From the NCBI RefSeq assembly GCF_900104485.1, contig NZ_FMXQ01000006.1, forward strand, positions 1-64,000: a stretch of DNA of 64,000 bases, read 5' to 3'. Positions 18,266-28,582 of this stretch are shown here, piece by piece (the first letter of the stretch is position 1; each line of letters opens with the position of its first letter). The notes below the pieces were generated by a model. It saw only the letters and a list, made by a program, of their open reading frames with translations, was not told the origin of the DNA and did no database searches. Made by a program: the position numbers and the translations under genes. Origin of the DNA: Bauldia litoralis (GTDB lineage: Bacteria > Pseudomonadota > Alphaproteobacteria > Rhizobiales > Kaistiaceae).

Positions 18266-19825
18266 CTAAAGCATCCACTCGATCGGCAGCAGGCCGAGGA
18301 ACCGGACCATCCAGCGCTGGAAGCCGGTGGTGTCGGGTTCGACATCGAAGACGGTCGTCTCGCCGTCGGCCTCCGTCGTCACCCACGCGAGACCGCCGTC
18401 GGGGCCAGGCACCACCGCATAGGCTACGAGCGGGGCTTCGGATTGCATGAAACGAGAAAGCCCGGTTGCCATCGCGGGGCTCTCGATCAGAACGCCCATC
18501 TCGGTGTTGAGCCTGGCTGAGCGGGGATCGAAGTTGAACGATCCGATGAAGATCCGCTTGCCGTCGATGGCGAAGGTCTTGGCGTGGAGGCTGGAGGCCG
18601 ATGGGCCGAATATCGTGAAGCCGGCTTCTTCCTCCGGCGGTCCGGCCTGGTCGGCGCGGAGTTCGTAGAGCGTCACGCCGGCATCCAGAAGCTCCGGCCG
18701 GTAGCGGGCGTAGGCGGAATGGACGACGACGACGTCGGTCGATTCCTGCGCGTTGGTGAGGACGCGAACCGCGACATCGTTCGCGGCGAGACCGGTGAGG
18801 AGCGCGGTTCCCTCCTCGCCGGGAACGAAGTAGGCGGACACCAGATCGACTTCCGATTCCGGCTGGGCGAGCAACGCGTGGAGCTTGCCGACCAGGAGGT
18901 CGGAGACCGGCGCCTCGCCAAGGCCCTTGGCGGGATCGTCGCTGACAACGGTCACCGGAACCCATTCCAATCCCTCCGAGCCGGACTCGAATTCCTGCAC
19001 CAGCGTCGATCCGGCGATCGCCTGGACATAGGCCTTTGCTCCTTCCGAAGCGCGCGCTTCGGCGGCCGCATCGGTGAGGAGCGACAACCCGTCCGGGGCG
19101 GGCGCAAGGATTTCTTCCGCCGGATATGCGGATCCGCTTGCCCAGTACCTGTCGAAATCGGCCGAGACCTCGGTCGCGGCCGGGCCGACCGCCAGCGCGT
19201 CGACGTCGAAGTAATGCACGCCGTCGCCGTAAGCGAAGTAGATGTCGCCGATATTGCGTCCGCCGAGGATGGTCGCCACGCCGTCCACCGTGAAGGACTT
19301 GTTGTGCATGCGGCGGTTCAGGCGCGGAAAATCGAAGGCGTAGGAAAGGAGCTTGGGGTCGCGCAGCGTGAAGGGGTTGAAGAGCCGCACGTCCATGGTG
19401 GGGAGGGCATTCAGCGCGGCAAGCTGGCGATCGAGGCCGGGAATGCCGTTATCGTCGACGAGCAGGCGGACACGGACGCCGCGCTCGGTCGCTGCCCGCA
19501 ACTCGTCGAGCAGGATCAGCCCGGTCGTGTCGGTCTGCCAGATGTAATATTGCGCGTCGATGGACTCTTCTGCGGCGCGGGCGAGCACCGCGCGCGCGGC
19601 AAAGGCGTCGCGCCCGTCGAGGAGGGGAACGACGCCGCTGACGTCCGGGCGACTGGCGATGGCCGGGAGGAGCGCGGCGCCGAGCCTCGTGTCGGCGGAG
19701 GCGGGAAGGGCGGTGCTCACCTGCCGCCCGTCGAGGCTCGGCAGCGGATACAGCAGGCGGAGGATGACGATCGCCGCCACCGCAACGACGATGACGACCA
19801 GCAGGAATTTGAGAAAGGTCCGCAC
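18266..19825 (-). CDS. Phospholipase D family protein, cardiolipin synthase C-like
   Basis: A 519-residue membrane-anchored protein from GTG 19825, which has GGAAG 10 nt upstream; the frame is open to 19957. One N-terminal transmembrane helix (LKFLLVVIVVAVAAIVILRL) is followed by two HKD catalytic motifs: HNKSFTVDGVATILGGRNIG, and HAKTFAIDGKRIFIGSFNFD with TEMG. Both sets of His, Lys and Asp are intact. The family forms cardiolipin (ClsC/YmdC) or hydrolyses phosphodiesters. The active sites would face the periplasm. Confidence 0.88.
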   Translation of the reverse strand: MRTFLKFLLVVIVVAVAAIVILRLLYPLPSLDGRQVSTALPASADTRLGAALLPAIASRPDVSGVVPLLDGRDAFAARAVLARAAEESIDAQYYIWQTDTTGLILLDELRAATERGVRVRLLVDDNGIPGLDRQLAALNALPTMDVRLFNPFTLRDPKLLSYAFDFPRLNRRMHNKSFTVDGVATILGGRNIGDIYFAYGDGVHYFDVDALAVGPAATEVSADFDRYWASGSAYPAEEILAPAPDGLSLLTDAAAEARASEGAKAYVQAIAGSTLVQEFESGSEGLEWVPVTVVSDDPAKGLGEAPVSDLLVGKLHALLAQPESEVDLVSAYFVPGEEGTALLTGLAANDVAVRVLTNAQESTDVVVVHSAYARYRPELLDAGVTLYELRADQAGPPEEEAGFTIFGPSASSLHAKTFAIDGKRIFIGSFNFDPRSARLNTEMGVLIESPAMATGLSRFMQSEAPLVAYAVVPGPDGGLAWVTTEADGETTVFDVEPDTTGFQRWMVRFLGLLPIEWML

Positions 19826-19937
19826 CGCAACTGACTTCCGCGCCGTATGTCGGCACTGGATAACGCTTCTGGCTGGATCGGCCAACCGCCGGGGCCTCGA
19901 CTCGTCGCCCCGGTCGATGGCGTCGGCAGCGCTGCGC

Positions 19938-20330
19938 CTAGACCTTGCCGGCAGCAACCGCGCCGGCGATACGATCCGGCCGGACGAAATAGATTGGAAG
20001 CGGGGGTTCGATCGGGCGGAGGTTGTCGCCGGCCCGGATGCCGGTCAGGCTTGCCTCGTATGTGAACAGGCTGCCGCGGCTGTCCTCGTCGATGATATAC
20101 GGAGTCTCGACGACGTAATCGATCCGGTCGGCATAGACACAGTGCACGCCCTCCCGGTTCATCGATTCAGCCACCATGGCGGCCGGAAGGCCGGCGCGCA
20201 GCTTGTCGGAAGCGTCGTGAATCTGCGCTTCCGTCTGGCAGAAGAGCCCGCGCAGGGGGATGGCTTCACCGGCCTCGGCGGCGGCCCCGGACAGGGCAAG
20301 GGCGATGACGGCGCATGCGGTCTTGTTCAT
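19938..20330 (-). CDS. Secreted hypothetical protein
   Basis: A 130-residue protein with a clear signal peptide ([20 protein letters not shown]) and a mature part of about 110 residues with two cysteines ([18 protein letters not shown]) that could form a disulfide. No family recognised. Probably periplasmic. It is upstream of the phospholipase D-like gene on the same strand (112 bp apart) and divergent from ettA. Confidence 0.7.
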   Translation of the reverse strand: MNKTACAVIALALSGAAAEAGEAIPLRGLFCQTEAQIHDASDKLRAGLPAAMVAESMNREGVHCVYADRIDYVVETPYIIDEDSRGSLFTYEASLTGIRAGDNLRPIEPPLPIYFVRPDRIAGAVAAGKV

Positions 20331-20572
20331 GGGATCTGTCCTTCAGGTCTTTCTCTGGTTCCTCCCTGTTCCGTTCTCCCGGACTGGATAAAGCAACTCC
20401 CGTGCCGGTCGGACGCGTATTGCGCAAGCCTGCCGGGCGGAGACGGGACCGCGCCGACCGGCGGGGATTTGCACATGCTCTTGCGCGGGGCACACCGGTT
20501 CCACTAGAAGGGCGCCAATCCTGTCTCGTTTTTCCCCCATTGCCGGTCGCGCGCGCCCGGCCCGGAGTCTCC

Positions 20573-22228
20573 ATGGCACGCCAGTTCATCTACCACATGC
20601 AGGGCCTGACCAAGGCCTATACGGGCGGCAAGAAGGTCCTCGAGGACGTCCACCTGTCCTTCTATCCCGACGCCAAGATCGGCGTGCTCGGGCCGAACGG
20701 TTCGGGCAAGTCGACGCTGCTCAGGATCATGGCCGGGCTCGACAAGGAATATAACGGCGAGGCGTGGCTGGCCGAGGGCGCGACCGTCGGCTACCTGCCG
20801 CAGGAGCCGGAACTCGACCCGGCCAAGGACGTGCTCGGCAACGTCATGGAAGGTGTCGCCGGCAAGCAGGCGATCCTCGACCGCTACAACGAACTGATGA
20901 TGAACTACTCCGACGAGACGGCGGAGGAGGGCGCCAAGCTCCAGGACGAGATCGACGCGAAGAACCTCTGGGACCTCGATGCCCAGGTCGAGATGGCGAT
21001 GGACGCGCTCGGCTGCCCGCCCAACGACGCCGACGTCACCAAGCTCTCCGGCGGCGAGCGGCGCCGGGTCGCGCTCTGCAAGCTGCTGCTTTCCGCGCCC
21101 GACCTGATCCTCCTCGACGAGCCGACCAACCACCTCGACGCCGAATCCGTCGCCTGGCTCGAAAAGCACCTCAGGGAATTTCCCGGCTCGGTGCTGATTG
21201 TCACCCATGACCGCTATTTCCTCGACAATGTCACCGGCTGGATCCTCGAGCTCGATCGCGGCCGCGGCATTCCCTATGAGGGCAACTACACCGCCTATCT
21301 CGACAAGAAGGCCAAGCGCCTGAAGCAGGAGGGCCGCGAGGAGGCGGCGCGCCAGCGGGCGCTCGATCGCGAGCGCGAGTGGATCGCGGCTTCCCCCCGC
21401 GCCCGCCAGGCCAAGTCGAAGGCCCGTATCCGCGCGTATGACGAATTGCTCCAGCGCAACGAGGAGCGGGCGCCGGGCACCGCCCAGATCATCATTCCAC
21501 CGGGCGAGCGGCTGGGCGATACGGTGATCGAGGTCGAGGGCCTGTCGAAGGGCTATGACGACCGGCTGCTGATCGACAACCTGACCTTCAAGCTGCCGCC
21601 GGGCGGCATCGTCGGGGTCATCGGCCCGAACGGCGTCGGCAAGACGACGCTGTTCCGGATGATCACCGGCCAGGAAAAGCCGGACAGCGGCTCGATCCGC
21701 CTCGGCGAGACGGTGCATCTCGGCTATGTCGACCAGAGCCGCGACGACCTCGAGAGCAACAAGACGGTGTGGGAGGAAATCTCCGGCGGCAACGACATCA
21801 TCCGCCTTGGCAAGCGCGAGATGAACTCACGCGCCTATGTCGGCGCCTTCAACTTCAAGGGCGGCGACCAGCAGCAGAAGGTCGGCTCGCTTTCTGGCGG
21901 CCAACGCAACCGCGTCCACCTGGCCAAGCTGCTCAAGGAAGGCTCGAACGTCCTCCTGCTCGATGAGCCGACCAACGACCTCGACACCGAAACGTTGGCG
22001 GCACTCGAAGACGCGCTGGAGGATTACGCCGGCTGCGCCGTGGTCATCTCGCATGACCGCATGTTCCTCGACCGCCTCGCCACCCACATCCTCGCCTTCG
22101 AGGGCGACAGCCATGTCGAGTGGTTCGAGGGCAACTTCGAGGAATACGAAGCCGACAAGGTGCGCAGGCTCGGCCAGGAATCGATCGACCACCGCCGGGT
22201 GAAGTACAAGCGCCTGACGCGGGCTTGA
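20573..22228 (+). CDS. ettA: Energy-dependent translational throttle protein EttA (ABC-F)
   Basis: An ABC-F ATPase of 551 residues that binds the ribosomal E site and gates the start of elongation according to ATP/ADP level. Two ATPase domains are visible: [16 protein letters not shown] with [15 protein letters not shown] and [12 protein letters not shown]; and [16 protein letters not shown] with [15 protein letters not shown] and [12 protein letters not shown]. The 'arm' and the Lys/Arg-rich linker ([20 protein letters not shown]) lie between them. No membrane segments. ATG 20573 matches the family start MARQFIYHM. Single gene with its own upstream region. Confidence 0.96.
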   Translation: MARQFIYHMQGLTKAYTGGKKVLEDVHLSFYPDAKIGVLGPNGSGKSTLLRIMAGLDKEYNGEAWLAEGATVGYLPQEPELDPAKDVLGNVMEGVAGKQAILDRYNELMMNYSDETAEEGAKLQDEIDAKNLWDLDAQVEMAMDALGCPPNDADVTKLSGGERRRVALCKLLLSAPDLILLDEPTNHLDAESVAWLEKHLREFPGSVLIVTHDRYFLDNVTGWILELDRGRGIPYEGNYTAYLDKKAKRLKQEGREEAARQRALDREREWIAASPRARQAKSKARIRAYDELLQRNEERAPGTAQIIIPPGERLGDTVIEVEGLSKGYDDRLLIDNLTFKLPPGGIVGVIGPNGVGKTTLFRMITGQEKPDSGSIRLGETVHLGYVDQSRDDLESNKTVWEEISGGNDIIRLGKREMNSRAYVGAFNFKGGDQQQKVGSLSGGQRNRVHLAKLLKEGSNVLLLDEPTNDLDTETLAALEDALEDYAGCAVVISHDRMFLDRLATHILAFEGDSHVEWFEGNFEEYEADKVRRLGQESIDHRRVKYKRLTRA

Positions 22229-22248
22229 GGGGGAGCGCTCGCGTTCCC

Positions 22249-22270
22249 TGCGTCGCCGGCATCCGACGCA
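22249..22270. terminator. Hairpin between convergent ettA and endolysin-like gene
   Basis: Perfect 7-bp arms TGCGTCG (22249-22255) and CGACGCA (22264-22270) around an 8-nt loop, 20 bp after the ettA stop and in front of a convergent gene. There is no T-run on either side, so it is a possible but unproven terminator. Confidence 0.35.
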
Positions 22271-22342
22271 AAGTCGAGCTCCATTGCCCCCCGCACTCCG
22301 AAGTGGATGCGGAGGGCATCGATCAAGCATTTCGCGACCCGG

Positions 22343-22948
22343 TCACCCGGTCGTGTAGCTGATCGAGGCGTAGAATTTGCGTCCGTAGCCGGCGATCATC
22401 TCCGCCCGGTCGAGGCGATTGATGATCCGGCGGGCTTCGATCCAGTCCTCCTCCATCGGGTTGAAGTAGTCTGCCAGCTTGTGGCCGGTGAAGACGCCGT
22501 CGCGCATGCCGATGAAAAGGATGCTGGTCGCGACATCGAGCTTGAGCGCGTCGTCGGGGTTCTTGATCAGGTCGACACCAAGAAGCTTCGACATCCTCTT
22601 GTAGTTGTCGCGGCCGGTGAGTTGCACGAAACCGCGGCCGTGGAACTTGACGCCGTCTCCCTTGTGCGTGTTGCCGAGCGCCTTGGCCACGGCGGGGCGT
22701 TCGCCGTCCTTGTCGTACATTCGGAAGAAATACGCGTCGCTGCCGAATTCGTGGATCGGTTGCATCCTTTTCGCAACCTCATGGAAAATCGTGGCCAGCA
22801 TGTAGGCGAGCCATCGATCATCGTCGTTGCGGTGGTTTTCCTCCCACTCGTCGAGCACGCCCGACATGCCGTCGACCTGTGCCTGGGTAAGAGAACCGCC
22901 AAACAGCGACCAGCGGACCTCATCGAAGAAGAACTTGCGGTTGATCAT
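22343..22948 (-). CDS. GH19-like (chitinase/lysozyme fold) endolysin
   Basis: A 201-residue protein of the lysozyme-like GH19 group. It has LAYMLATIFHEVAKRMQPIH and EFGSDAYFFRMYDKDGERPA near the N-terminus, then the typical FHGRGFVQLTGRDNYKRMSK motif. Phage and bacterial members cut peptidoglycan. No signal peptide is present, as in phage endolysins that need a holin. A very strong ribosome binding site (AGAGGAGGAAG) precedes the start. No other phage gene is nearby. Confidence 0.85.
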   Translation of the reverse strand: MINRKFFFDEVRWSLFGGSLTQAQVDGMSGVLDEWEENHRNDDDRWLAYMLATIFHEVAKRMQPIHEFGSDAYFFRMYDKDGERPAVAKALGNTHKGDGVKFHGRGFVQLTGRDNYKRMSKLLGVDLIKNPDDALKLDVATSILFIGMRDGVFTGHKLADYFNPMEEDWIEARRIINRLDRAEMIAGYGRKFYASISYTTG

Positions 22949-23120
22949 TCCCTTCCTCCTCTAATCTTCCGGCTGACTTTCCGCAGTCGGCGCAGACTAC
23001 AGACTTCGATCGTTACCGCAGTGATTGTGCTCACAGCCAGAGAACTCGCTTGGCGGGTGGCGCTTGCCTCCGCCGTCTTGCGGCAGACCGAGAACGTGAG
23101 CTGGAAACGCCGACCGATCC

Positions 23121-25349
23121 CTAATCCGCCAGCAGGCGGACGAGCTGGTTGGTACTGGTCAGGCGATCGGCGAGGAGGCTGGCCATGGCGCGGTGGAAGC
23201 CGATGGCGGATTCCGGCGATACCGCTTGCAGGCGGTCGAGGCTCCGGGCGCTAAAGCGCCAGGCGACGACCTGCCCCTCGGCGACGACCGAGGCCGAGCG
23301 CGGCTTGGCGAGGTAGAAGGCCATCTCGCCGACGATCGAGCCGCGGCCGACGGTGGCGACGCGGACGGTGCCCAGCGCCTCGTCCTCCAGCATGATCGCG
23401 GCGCGGCCCTGGGCGATGAAGTAGATGTCGTCCGATGGCGTGCCTTGTGCGATGAGCGTGTCGCCGGACCCGATCTCGGCGCGCTCGAGATGCGGCAGCA
23501 GCGCCTCGGCAAGCTTCTGGCTCTTCACAACCTCGATCAGGAGGGTCTCGGCCGATACCGGCGTGCTGGCGATGATGTCCGGCGTCGTCTCGCCAAGGAG
23601 CCTGTTCTCCGACCATTCGAGGCCGTGGTCGAGATCGTTCTCGATGCGGATATGCGACTCGCCGCCGGTCTTGAGGCCGCCGCGCACCATCGCGGTGCGG
23701 ACACTCTCAGACATGCCGCACAGCACCAGGACGAAGCCGTCCGGGCCGGTCATCTGGGCGAGGCGGCTGAAGCTCTGCACGGTCGACGAGTCGAGGCCGC
23801 TGACCCGGTGGAAATCGACGATGAGGTAGCGGATGGCGGTGCCGTCGTGGCTCTCGATCCGCTGCTGGATGCTCTTGCGCAGGCGGTCGGCGGTGCCGAA
23901 GAACAGGAAGCCCTGGAGGCGAACGATGAGGATGGCGTCGCCGACCTGACGCAGCGCCTCGCGGCGGCCCTCTGCGGTGTCGTTGCTGCTCTGGTAGTCC
24001 CGGCCGGTCATGATGTGGCGAACGATCTCGATCCGCCCGTATTCGATGACGAAGAGCACGGCGGCCGCGATCAGGCCGGTGAGGATGCCCCAGGCGAAGC
24101 CGGCGCCGACGATGACCAGGAAGATCAGCAGGATCACCAGGTATTCCCAGATCGACAGGCGGGAAAAGGACTGGACGAGCCAGGCGGTGAGCAGCGACAG
24201 GCCGACCCAGATCAGCAATCCGCCGAGCAGCGGCGTTGGCACCAGCGACAGCACGACCTGGCCGAAGACCAGCGCGGCGATGCAGAAACCGGAGGCGATC
24301 AGCCCGACCACCGCGTTGGCCGCGCCGAGGCGGGTGGAAAGGATGGTCAGCGAGACGGAGTGGAATCCGGGCATGCCGCCGCCGGCGCCGCCGAGCAGGT
24401 TCTGAAGGCCGACCGAGCGCAGTTCACGGTCGAGGTCGACGTCCCGGCCGGTCTCCATCTCGATGCCGGTGGCGTTCATCAGCACGGCGACGACGGTCAG
24501 GATGACGACCGTCGGCAGGCTGATCAACTGCCCGGCAATCGCCGACCAGTCGATCATGGCGAAGTCGGCGGGGACGACGGGCGGCCAGAGCGCCTGGCCA
24601 TCGGCGACGGAGATCAGCCAGCCGTCGGCGCGAAGGCCGGGGTCGTCGATAGCGAAGAGAAGGGTGACAAGGTTGAAGCCGACGATCGCGGCGAGGGCCA
24701 CCGCAGGGACGACGAGGTTCACCGGTAACCGCAACTTCAGCAAGCCGACCAGCAGGACGAAGCCGCCGGCGGTGGCGAAGCGAAGGAGGGTGGAGGTGTC
24801 GCCGAGATGGGTGACGTTGGCGGCGGTGACCGAGTGGCCGGCGACAACCCCGACACCGCCGAGTAAGATCAGCCAGCCGGAGCCGGCGAGAAAACCGCCG
24901 ATCACCGGGAAGGGGACGAAACGGACGAAGCGACCGAGCTTCAGCGTGCCGATCAGGAACGAGGCGAGGCCGATGATGACGGTCGCCAGCGCCACCGCCG
25001 CGACCACGGTCACCGGAACCGCCTCGTCGCCGTTGCCGGCCGCCGTTGTCGCGATGATCATCGCAACCGGGCCGGCCAGCGCGGCGATCGGGATGCCCTG
25101 GGCGATGGCGACGACGCCCGGCGTCGAACTGGTCAGCGCCGCCACGGCGGCCATGACGGCGGTCGAGAAGAGCGCCATGCCGATCGCCGTCGGCGCCAGG
25201 GCCTGACTCTCGCCGACGAGAAGCAGCATGCCGAAGCCGGCGGACTGGACGATGGCGAGGAAGCCGCAGATGACGCCGGCGCCGATGCCCGGAATAAGGG
25301 AATGAACCGGCAAAGGGACCGACGATGCTGGCGGTGACGGGGAGCGCAT
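23121..25349 (-). CDS. SulP-family anion transporter with STAS and cNMP-binding domains
   Basis: About 742 residues. The first 450 form the SulP/SLC26 membrane domain (many transmembrane helices; FIPV-type FVPFPVIGGFLAGSGWLILL). A STAS domain follows with YLIVDFHRVSGLDSSTVQSF, which contains the D-S-S-T site typical of phosphorylatable STAS/SpoIIAA folds. The last 140 residues are a cyclic-nucleotide-binding domain with a phosphate-binding cassette GEMAFYLAKPRSASV. Likely carries sulfate, bicarbonate or other anions into the cell; the substrate is unknown. The start is uncertain: ATG 25349 lacks a Shine-Dalgarno, and TTG 25391 is possible. It follows a paralogue about 100 bp upstream and is probably co-transcribed with it. 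Confidence 0.9.
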   Translation of the reverse strand: MRSPSPPASSVPLPVHSLIPGIGAGVICGFLAIVQSAGFGMLLLVGESQALAPTAIGMALFSTAVMAAVAALTSSTPGVVAIAQGIPIAALAGPVAMIIATTAAGNGDEAVPVTVVAAVALATVIIGLASFLIGTLKLGRFVRFVPFPVIGGFLAGSGWLILLGGVGVVAGHSVTAANVTHLGDTSTLLRFATAGGFVLLVGLLKLRLPVNLVVPAVALAAIVGFNLVTLLFAIDDPGLRADGWLISVADGQALWPPVVPADFAMIDWSAIAGQLISLPTVVILTVVAVLMNATGIEMETGRDVDLDRELRSVGLQNLLGGAGGGMPGFHSVSLTILSTRLGAANAVVGLIASGFCIAALVFGQVVLSLVPTPLLGGLLIWVGLSLLTAWLVQSFSRLSIWEYLVILLIFLVIVGAGFAWGILTGLIAAAVLFVIEYGRIEIVRHIMTGRDYQSSNDTAEGRREALRQVGDAILIVRLQGFLFFGTADRLRKSIQQRIESHDGTAIRYLIVDFHRVSGLDSSTVQSFSRLAQMTGPDGFVLVLCGMSESVRTAMVRGGLKTGGESHIRIENDLDHGLEWSENRLLGETTPDIIASTPVSAETLLIEVVKSQKLAEALLPHLERAEIGSGDTLIAQGTPSDDIYFIAQGRAAIMLEDEALGTVRVATVGRGSIVGEMAFYLAKPRSASVVAEGQVVAWRFSARSLDRLQAVSPESAIGFHRAMASLLADRLTSTNQLVRLLAD

Positions 25350-25452
25350 ATATCGAAAATCTTGTGCATCGTATTGGGCGCGGGTCCGCAACCTTGGTAC
25401 ACGGATTCGTTGTCACAGGACTGTCATATTGCCCGTCGTCCGAAGGACGGCG

Positions 25453-27663
25453 TCAGTCGGCCATGAAACGGAGGACGCGGTTGGTGCCGTCGAGGCGGCC
25501 GGCGAGCATGGTGGCCATTGCCTGATGGAGCGCCAGCGCGACTTCCGGGGCCTCGGCCCGAAGCTGATCGATCGACGCCCTGCTCAGGCGCCAGAGCTTC
25601 ATGTCCTCCTCGCTGACCACCGAGGCGGTGCGCGGCGTTTGCAGGTAATAGGCAAGCTCCCCGGCGATCGCGCCCGGACCGATCGTCGCCAGCCGGACTG
25701 GCTGGCCGGTGGCCGACCGCACCTGGACTGCGGCATGACCCGACTCGACCAGAAAGATATCGTCCGACACTGCGCCCTGCTCGATGAAACAGGTATCGGG
25801 CGGGATGTCGCGCGCCTCGAAATGCGGGGCGATCCGCGCCGCCATCGCTTCGTCAGACATCAGGCCGGTCAGCAGCGCCATCAGGGTTCGTGGTCCGGTA
25901 ACGAACTCGGGATGGGCCTCGGTGAGCAAGGCGTCCTCGCACCAGCGCAGCGATGCGTCGATATCGCTGCCGAAATGGAGGTTCGGCCCGGGAAGGAGGC
26001 CGCCACGCTGCTGGGCGTTGCCGTGCTCGGTCGTCAGGGATGACAGAACCACGATGAAACCATCGCGCTCGGCGACCTGAACGAGGCGCGTGAGGCTGAG
26101 CACCGTCGATGAGTCGATGCCGGTCACGCGACCGAAGTCGATCAGGACGAAGCGGGCGGAAGCCTCGCCACTGGCGGCGTAGCGCTCGACCGCGCGCCGC
26201 AGGCGGTCGGCCGTGCCGAAAAACAGGAAACCCTGCAGGCGGATGATGACGATGGCATCGCCCAGGGCGGTAAGCAGCTTGCGGCGTTCTTCCGATGCGG
26301 CGGCGCTGCTCTGGTAGTCCCGCCCGGTCAGCCAGAGGCGCATGGTGTCGACGCGGCCATACTGGATGACAAACAGGATGACCGCGGCGACCAGCCCGAG
26401 GAAGATGCCTTGGGCGAAGCCAACACCGACGATCACGCCGAAGATCAGGACGATGACCAGATACTCCCAGCGGTCGAGCCGCCGGTAGGACGCGAAGAGC
26501 CACTGGACGAGCAGGCCGCCGCCGATCCAGATCAGCATGCCGCCGAGCAGGAAGGTGGGGATGAGGTCGAGAACGGTGCTGCCGAGGAGCAGGGCGCCGA
26601 CCGCGACCGCCGCGACCAGAACGCCAACCAGCCGCGAGGTCGCGCCGAGCCGGCGGGCGAGCAGCGTCAGTGAAACCGAGGGGAAGCCGGGCATGCCGCC
26701 GACCACACCGGCGAGGAGGTTTGCCGCGCCGTTGGTGCGCAATTCGCGGTCGAGGTCGACATCGGCCCGGGTCTCCAACTCGATGCCGGTGTCGTTCATC
26801 AACTGGGACAGGACCGTCATGAAGACCATGGTCGGCATGGCGATCATCGCCAGCGCCACCGCCCGCCATTCAACGACGGCGAGGTCGGCGAGCGCGATCG
26901 GAGGCCACAGGTTGCCGTCCATCGAGACGCGGACCAGCCAGCCGTCGTCATGGAGCGAGACCGGGTCGATGGCGGTGGTGACGACGACGAGATTGAAGAT
27001 CAGGAGTGTGATCAGGATGGCGCCCGGCAGGACGAGGCTGCTCGTCGCCCGCGCCTCGATGGTCGCCAGCAGCACGACGAAGAGAAGCGTCAGACCGAGA
27101 TTCGTCGCGAAGGAGAGGTTCTGAAGCCGTCCGATATCGTCGACACCGGGCGTATGGCCAAAGACCAGCCCGAAGCCGCCGAGCACGATCAGCCAGCCCG
27201 TTCCGGCGAGAAAGCCTCCGACGACCGGGTAGGGGACGAAGCGAACGATCGCGCCGCCGCGCACCAGCCCGAGCCCTGCTGCGACGATGCCTGCAACGAG
27301 CGTCGAGAGGACCACGGCGACGACGACGGTGACGAAGGTCGCATCGTGGGATGCGCCTTCCGGCATCGCCGACTGCACCGCGACGACCACCGCCGTCAGG
27401 CCGATGACCGGGACTTCCTGGACCGGAGCCACAGCGCCGGGGATCGAACTGGTCAGGCCGACGACCAGGGAAATCAACGCCGTTGCGGCAAGCGCCATAC
27501 CGACAGTGGCGGCAAGATGCGTGTCGAGCGTCAGCGAGAAGAGCAGGCTGCCCGCGCCGATCGACAGCACCACGGCGAGGATGCCGCAGATCAGCCCGGC
27601 GACGACAGCGGTGAACAGGCGTCCGGTCGCGGTTCCTTTCCGGTCAGTCCCGGCCGGTGCCAT
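25453..27663 (-). CDS. SulP-family anion transporter with STAS and cNMP-binding domains (paralogue)
   Basis: A 736-residue paralogue of the next gene with the same three-domain order: SulP membrane part (FVPYPVVGGFLAGTGWLIVL), STAS domain (FVLIDFGRVTGIDSSTVLSL), and cyclic-nucleotide-binding domain with GELAYYLQTPRTASVV. ATG 27663 has GGGGAG upstream. Shared stretches such as LTGRDYQSS and LQGFLFFGTADRLR show an old tandem duplication. The two proteins probably act together, or on related anions, with cytosolic cAMP/cGMP or nucleotide control suggested by the C-terminal domain. Confidence 0.92.
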   Translation of the reverse strand: MAPAGTDRKGTATGRLFTAVVAGLICGILAVVLSIGAGSLLFSLTLDTHLAATVGMALAATALISLVVGLTSSIPGAVAPVQEVPVIGLTAVVVAVQSAMPEGASHDATFVTVVVAVVLSTLVAGIVAAGLGLVRGGAIVRFVPYPVVGGFLAGTGWLIVLGGFGLVFGHTPGVDDIGRLQNLSFATNLGLTLLFVVLLATIEARATSSLVLPGAILITLLIFNLVVVTTAIDPVSLHDDGWLVRVSMDGNLWPPIALADLAVVEWRAVALAMIAMPTMVFMTVLSQLMNDTGIELETRADVDLDRELRTNGAANLLAGVVGGMPGFPSVSLTLLARRLGATSRLVGVLVAAVAVGALLLGSTVLDLIPTFLLGGMLIWIGGGLLVQWLFASYRRLDRWEYLVIVLIFGVIVGVGFAQGIFLGLVAAVILFVIQYGRVDTMRLWLTGRDYQSSAAASEERRKLLTALGDAIVIIRLQGFLFFGTADRLRRAVERYAASGEASARFVLIDFGRVTGIDSSTVLSLTRLVQVAERDGFIVVLSSLTTEHGNAQQRGGLLPGPNLHFGSDIDASLRWCEDALLTEAHPEFVTGPRTLMALLTGLMSDEAMAARIAPHFEARDIPPDTCFIEQGAVSDDIFLVESGHAAVQVRSATGQPVRLATIGPGAIAGELAYYLQTPRTASVVSEEDMKLWRLSRASIDQLRAEAPEVALALHQAMATMLAGRLDGTNRVLRFMAD

Positions 27664-27862
27664 GTGTGCTCCCCGTTGCAGTCAGGCCGCCGTGAAACGA
27701 TTGTTATTCAAGGATGTCACGCCCGGCCTGCATCGTCCACATCGGGGGGCGACAGGCGGGTGCCGCGCGCACGGTGCGTTGACATGGCGCTCGCTTCGCA
27801 GTCGCTTGGACGCGTGATACGAATCGCGGGTTTTTGCGACAGGCAGGCAGGGGGCCTAAGGG

Positions 27863-28582
27863 ATGCGTCCGCTCAGCGGCAGGAGGTTCTCTATAACCGT
27901 TGGCTGGCGGATCGCCGCCTTTGTCGCGGTGTCATTCGCCTACCCGTATATCGCCGAGGCGCTTCAGACATTCTCCGAATGCAGCAGCAGCGACAATGGC
28001 CGCGACTGCTGGATCGTCGCGGTGTTGTCGGGAACGGTCCTTCGCGTGGCGATCCTCGGCCTCTTCGCGCTGTCGCTGATCCGCCCCGTCTGGCGACGGG
28101 CCCGGACCGTCGGCATGCCGCGGCTGACCGGCTTTATCGTTCCGGCGCTCTTCCTGCTCGACTGGCAGGTGCTGACCGTCCTCGGCGGCTACTGGCCGGT
28201 CTCCTTCGACAAGGGCATCCTCAATACCGGGCTTCCCTATTTCTCGATCCTGGCGCTGCTGATCATCCTGCTCCTCGCCGTGGCGAAGGAGCCGGAAGGA
28301 TCGGGTCGGGTGCTGTGGCGTCGCCGGCGGATCTCCTGCGAATGCGGCTGGCTCGCCTCGCTCGGCGCGCTGGTGCTGGGCGCGGTGTCGGTCGGGTTGT
28401 TCGGGCTTTGGCTCGCCGCGATGACGCAAGGCGTGATGACCTCGCCCTTCGCGGCGGACGCGGTGCGGGTCGGGCGGGCGGCGAGCGTCGTCGCGCTGGT
28501 CGCGATGGTGCCGATCGTCTGGATGATCCTCGCCGAAACGCTGAGCCGGCCGCCGGGGCCGCTGAGCGGGCAGCAGAGTTGA
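27863..28582 (+). CDS. Integral membrane protein of unknown function
   Basis: A 239-residue protein with five or six predicted transmembrane helices (ITVGWRIAAFVAVSFAYPYI, LRVAILGLFALSLIRPVW, LTGFIVPALFLLDWQVLTVL, YFSILALLIILLLAV, LGALVLGAVSVGLFGLWLAA, ASVVALVAMVPIVWMILAET). Several Cys residues lie in loops. No family recognised. Its stop overlaps the next gene's TTG start as TTGA, so the downstream methyltransferase is translationally coupled to it. The tie may be functional or accidental. Confidence 0.75.
   Translation: MRPLSGRRFSITVGWRIAAFVAVSFAYPYIAEALQTFSECSSSDNGRDCWIVAVLSGTVLRVAILGLFALSLIRPVWRRARTVGMPRLTGFIVPALFLLDWQVLTVLGGYWPVSFDKGILNTGLPYFSILALLIILLLAVAKEPEGSGRVLWRRRRISCECGWLASLGALVLGAVSVGLFGLWLAAMTQGVMTSPFAADAVRVGRAASVVALVAMVPIVWMILAETLSRPPGPLSGQQS

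Noticed and set aside
26950-28578. Upstream extension of the tam frame across the SulP and membrane-protein genes
   Set aside because: It is antisense to SulP and out of frame with the membrane protein. The Tam family start matches TTG 28579.
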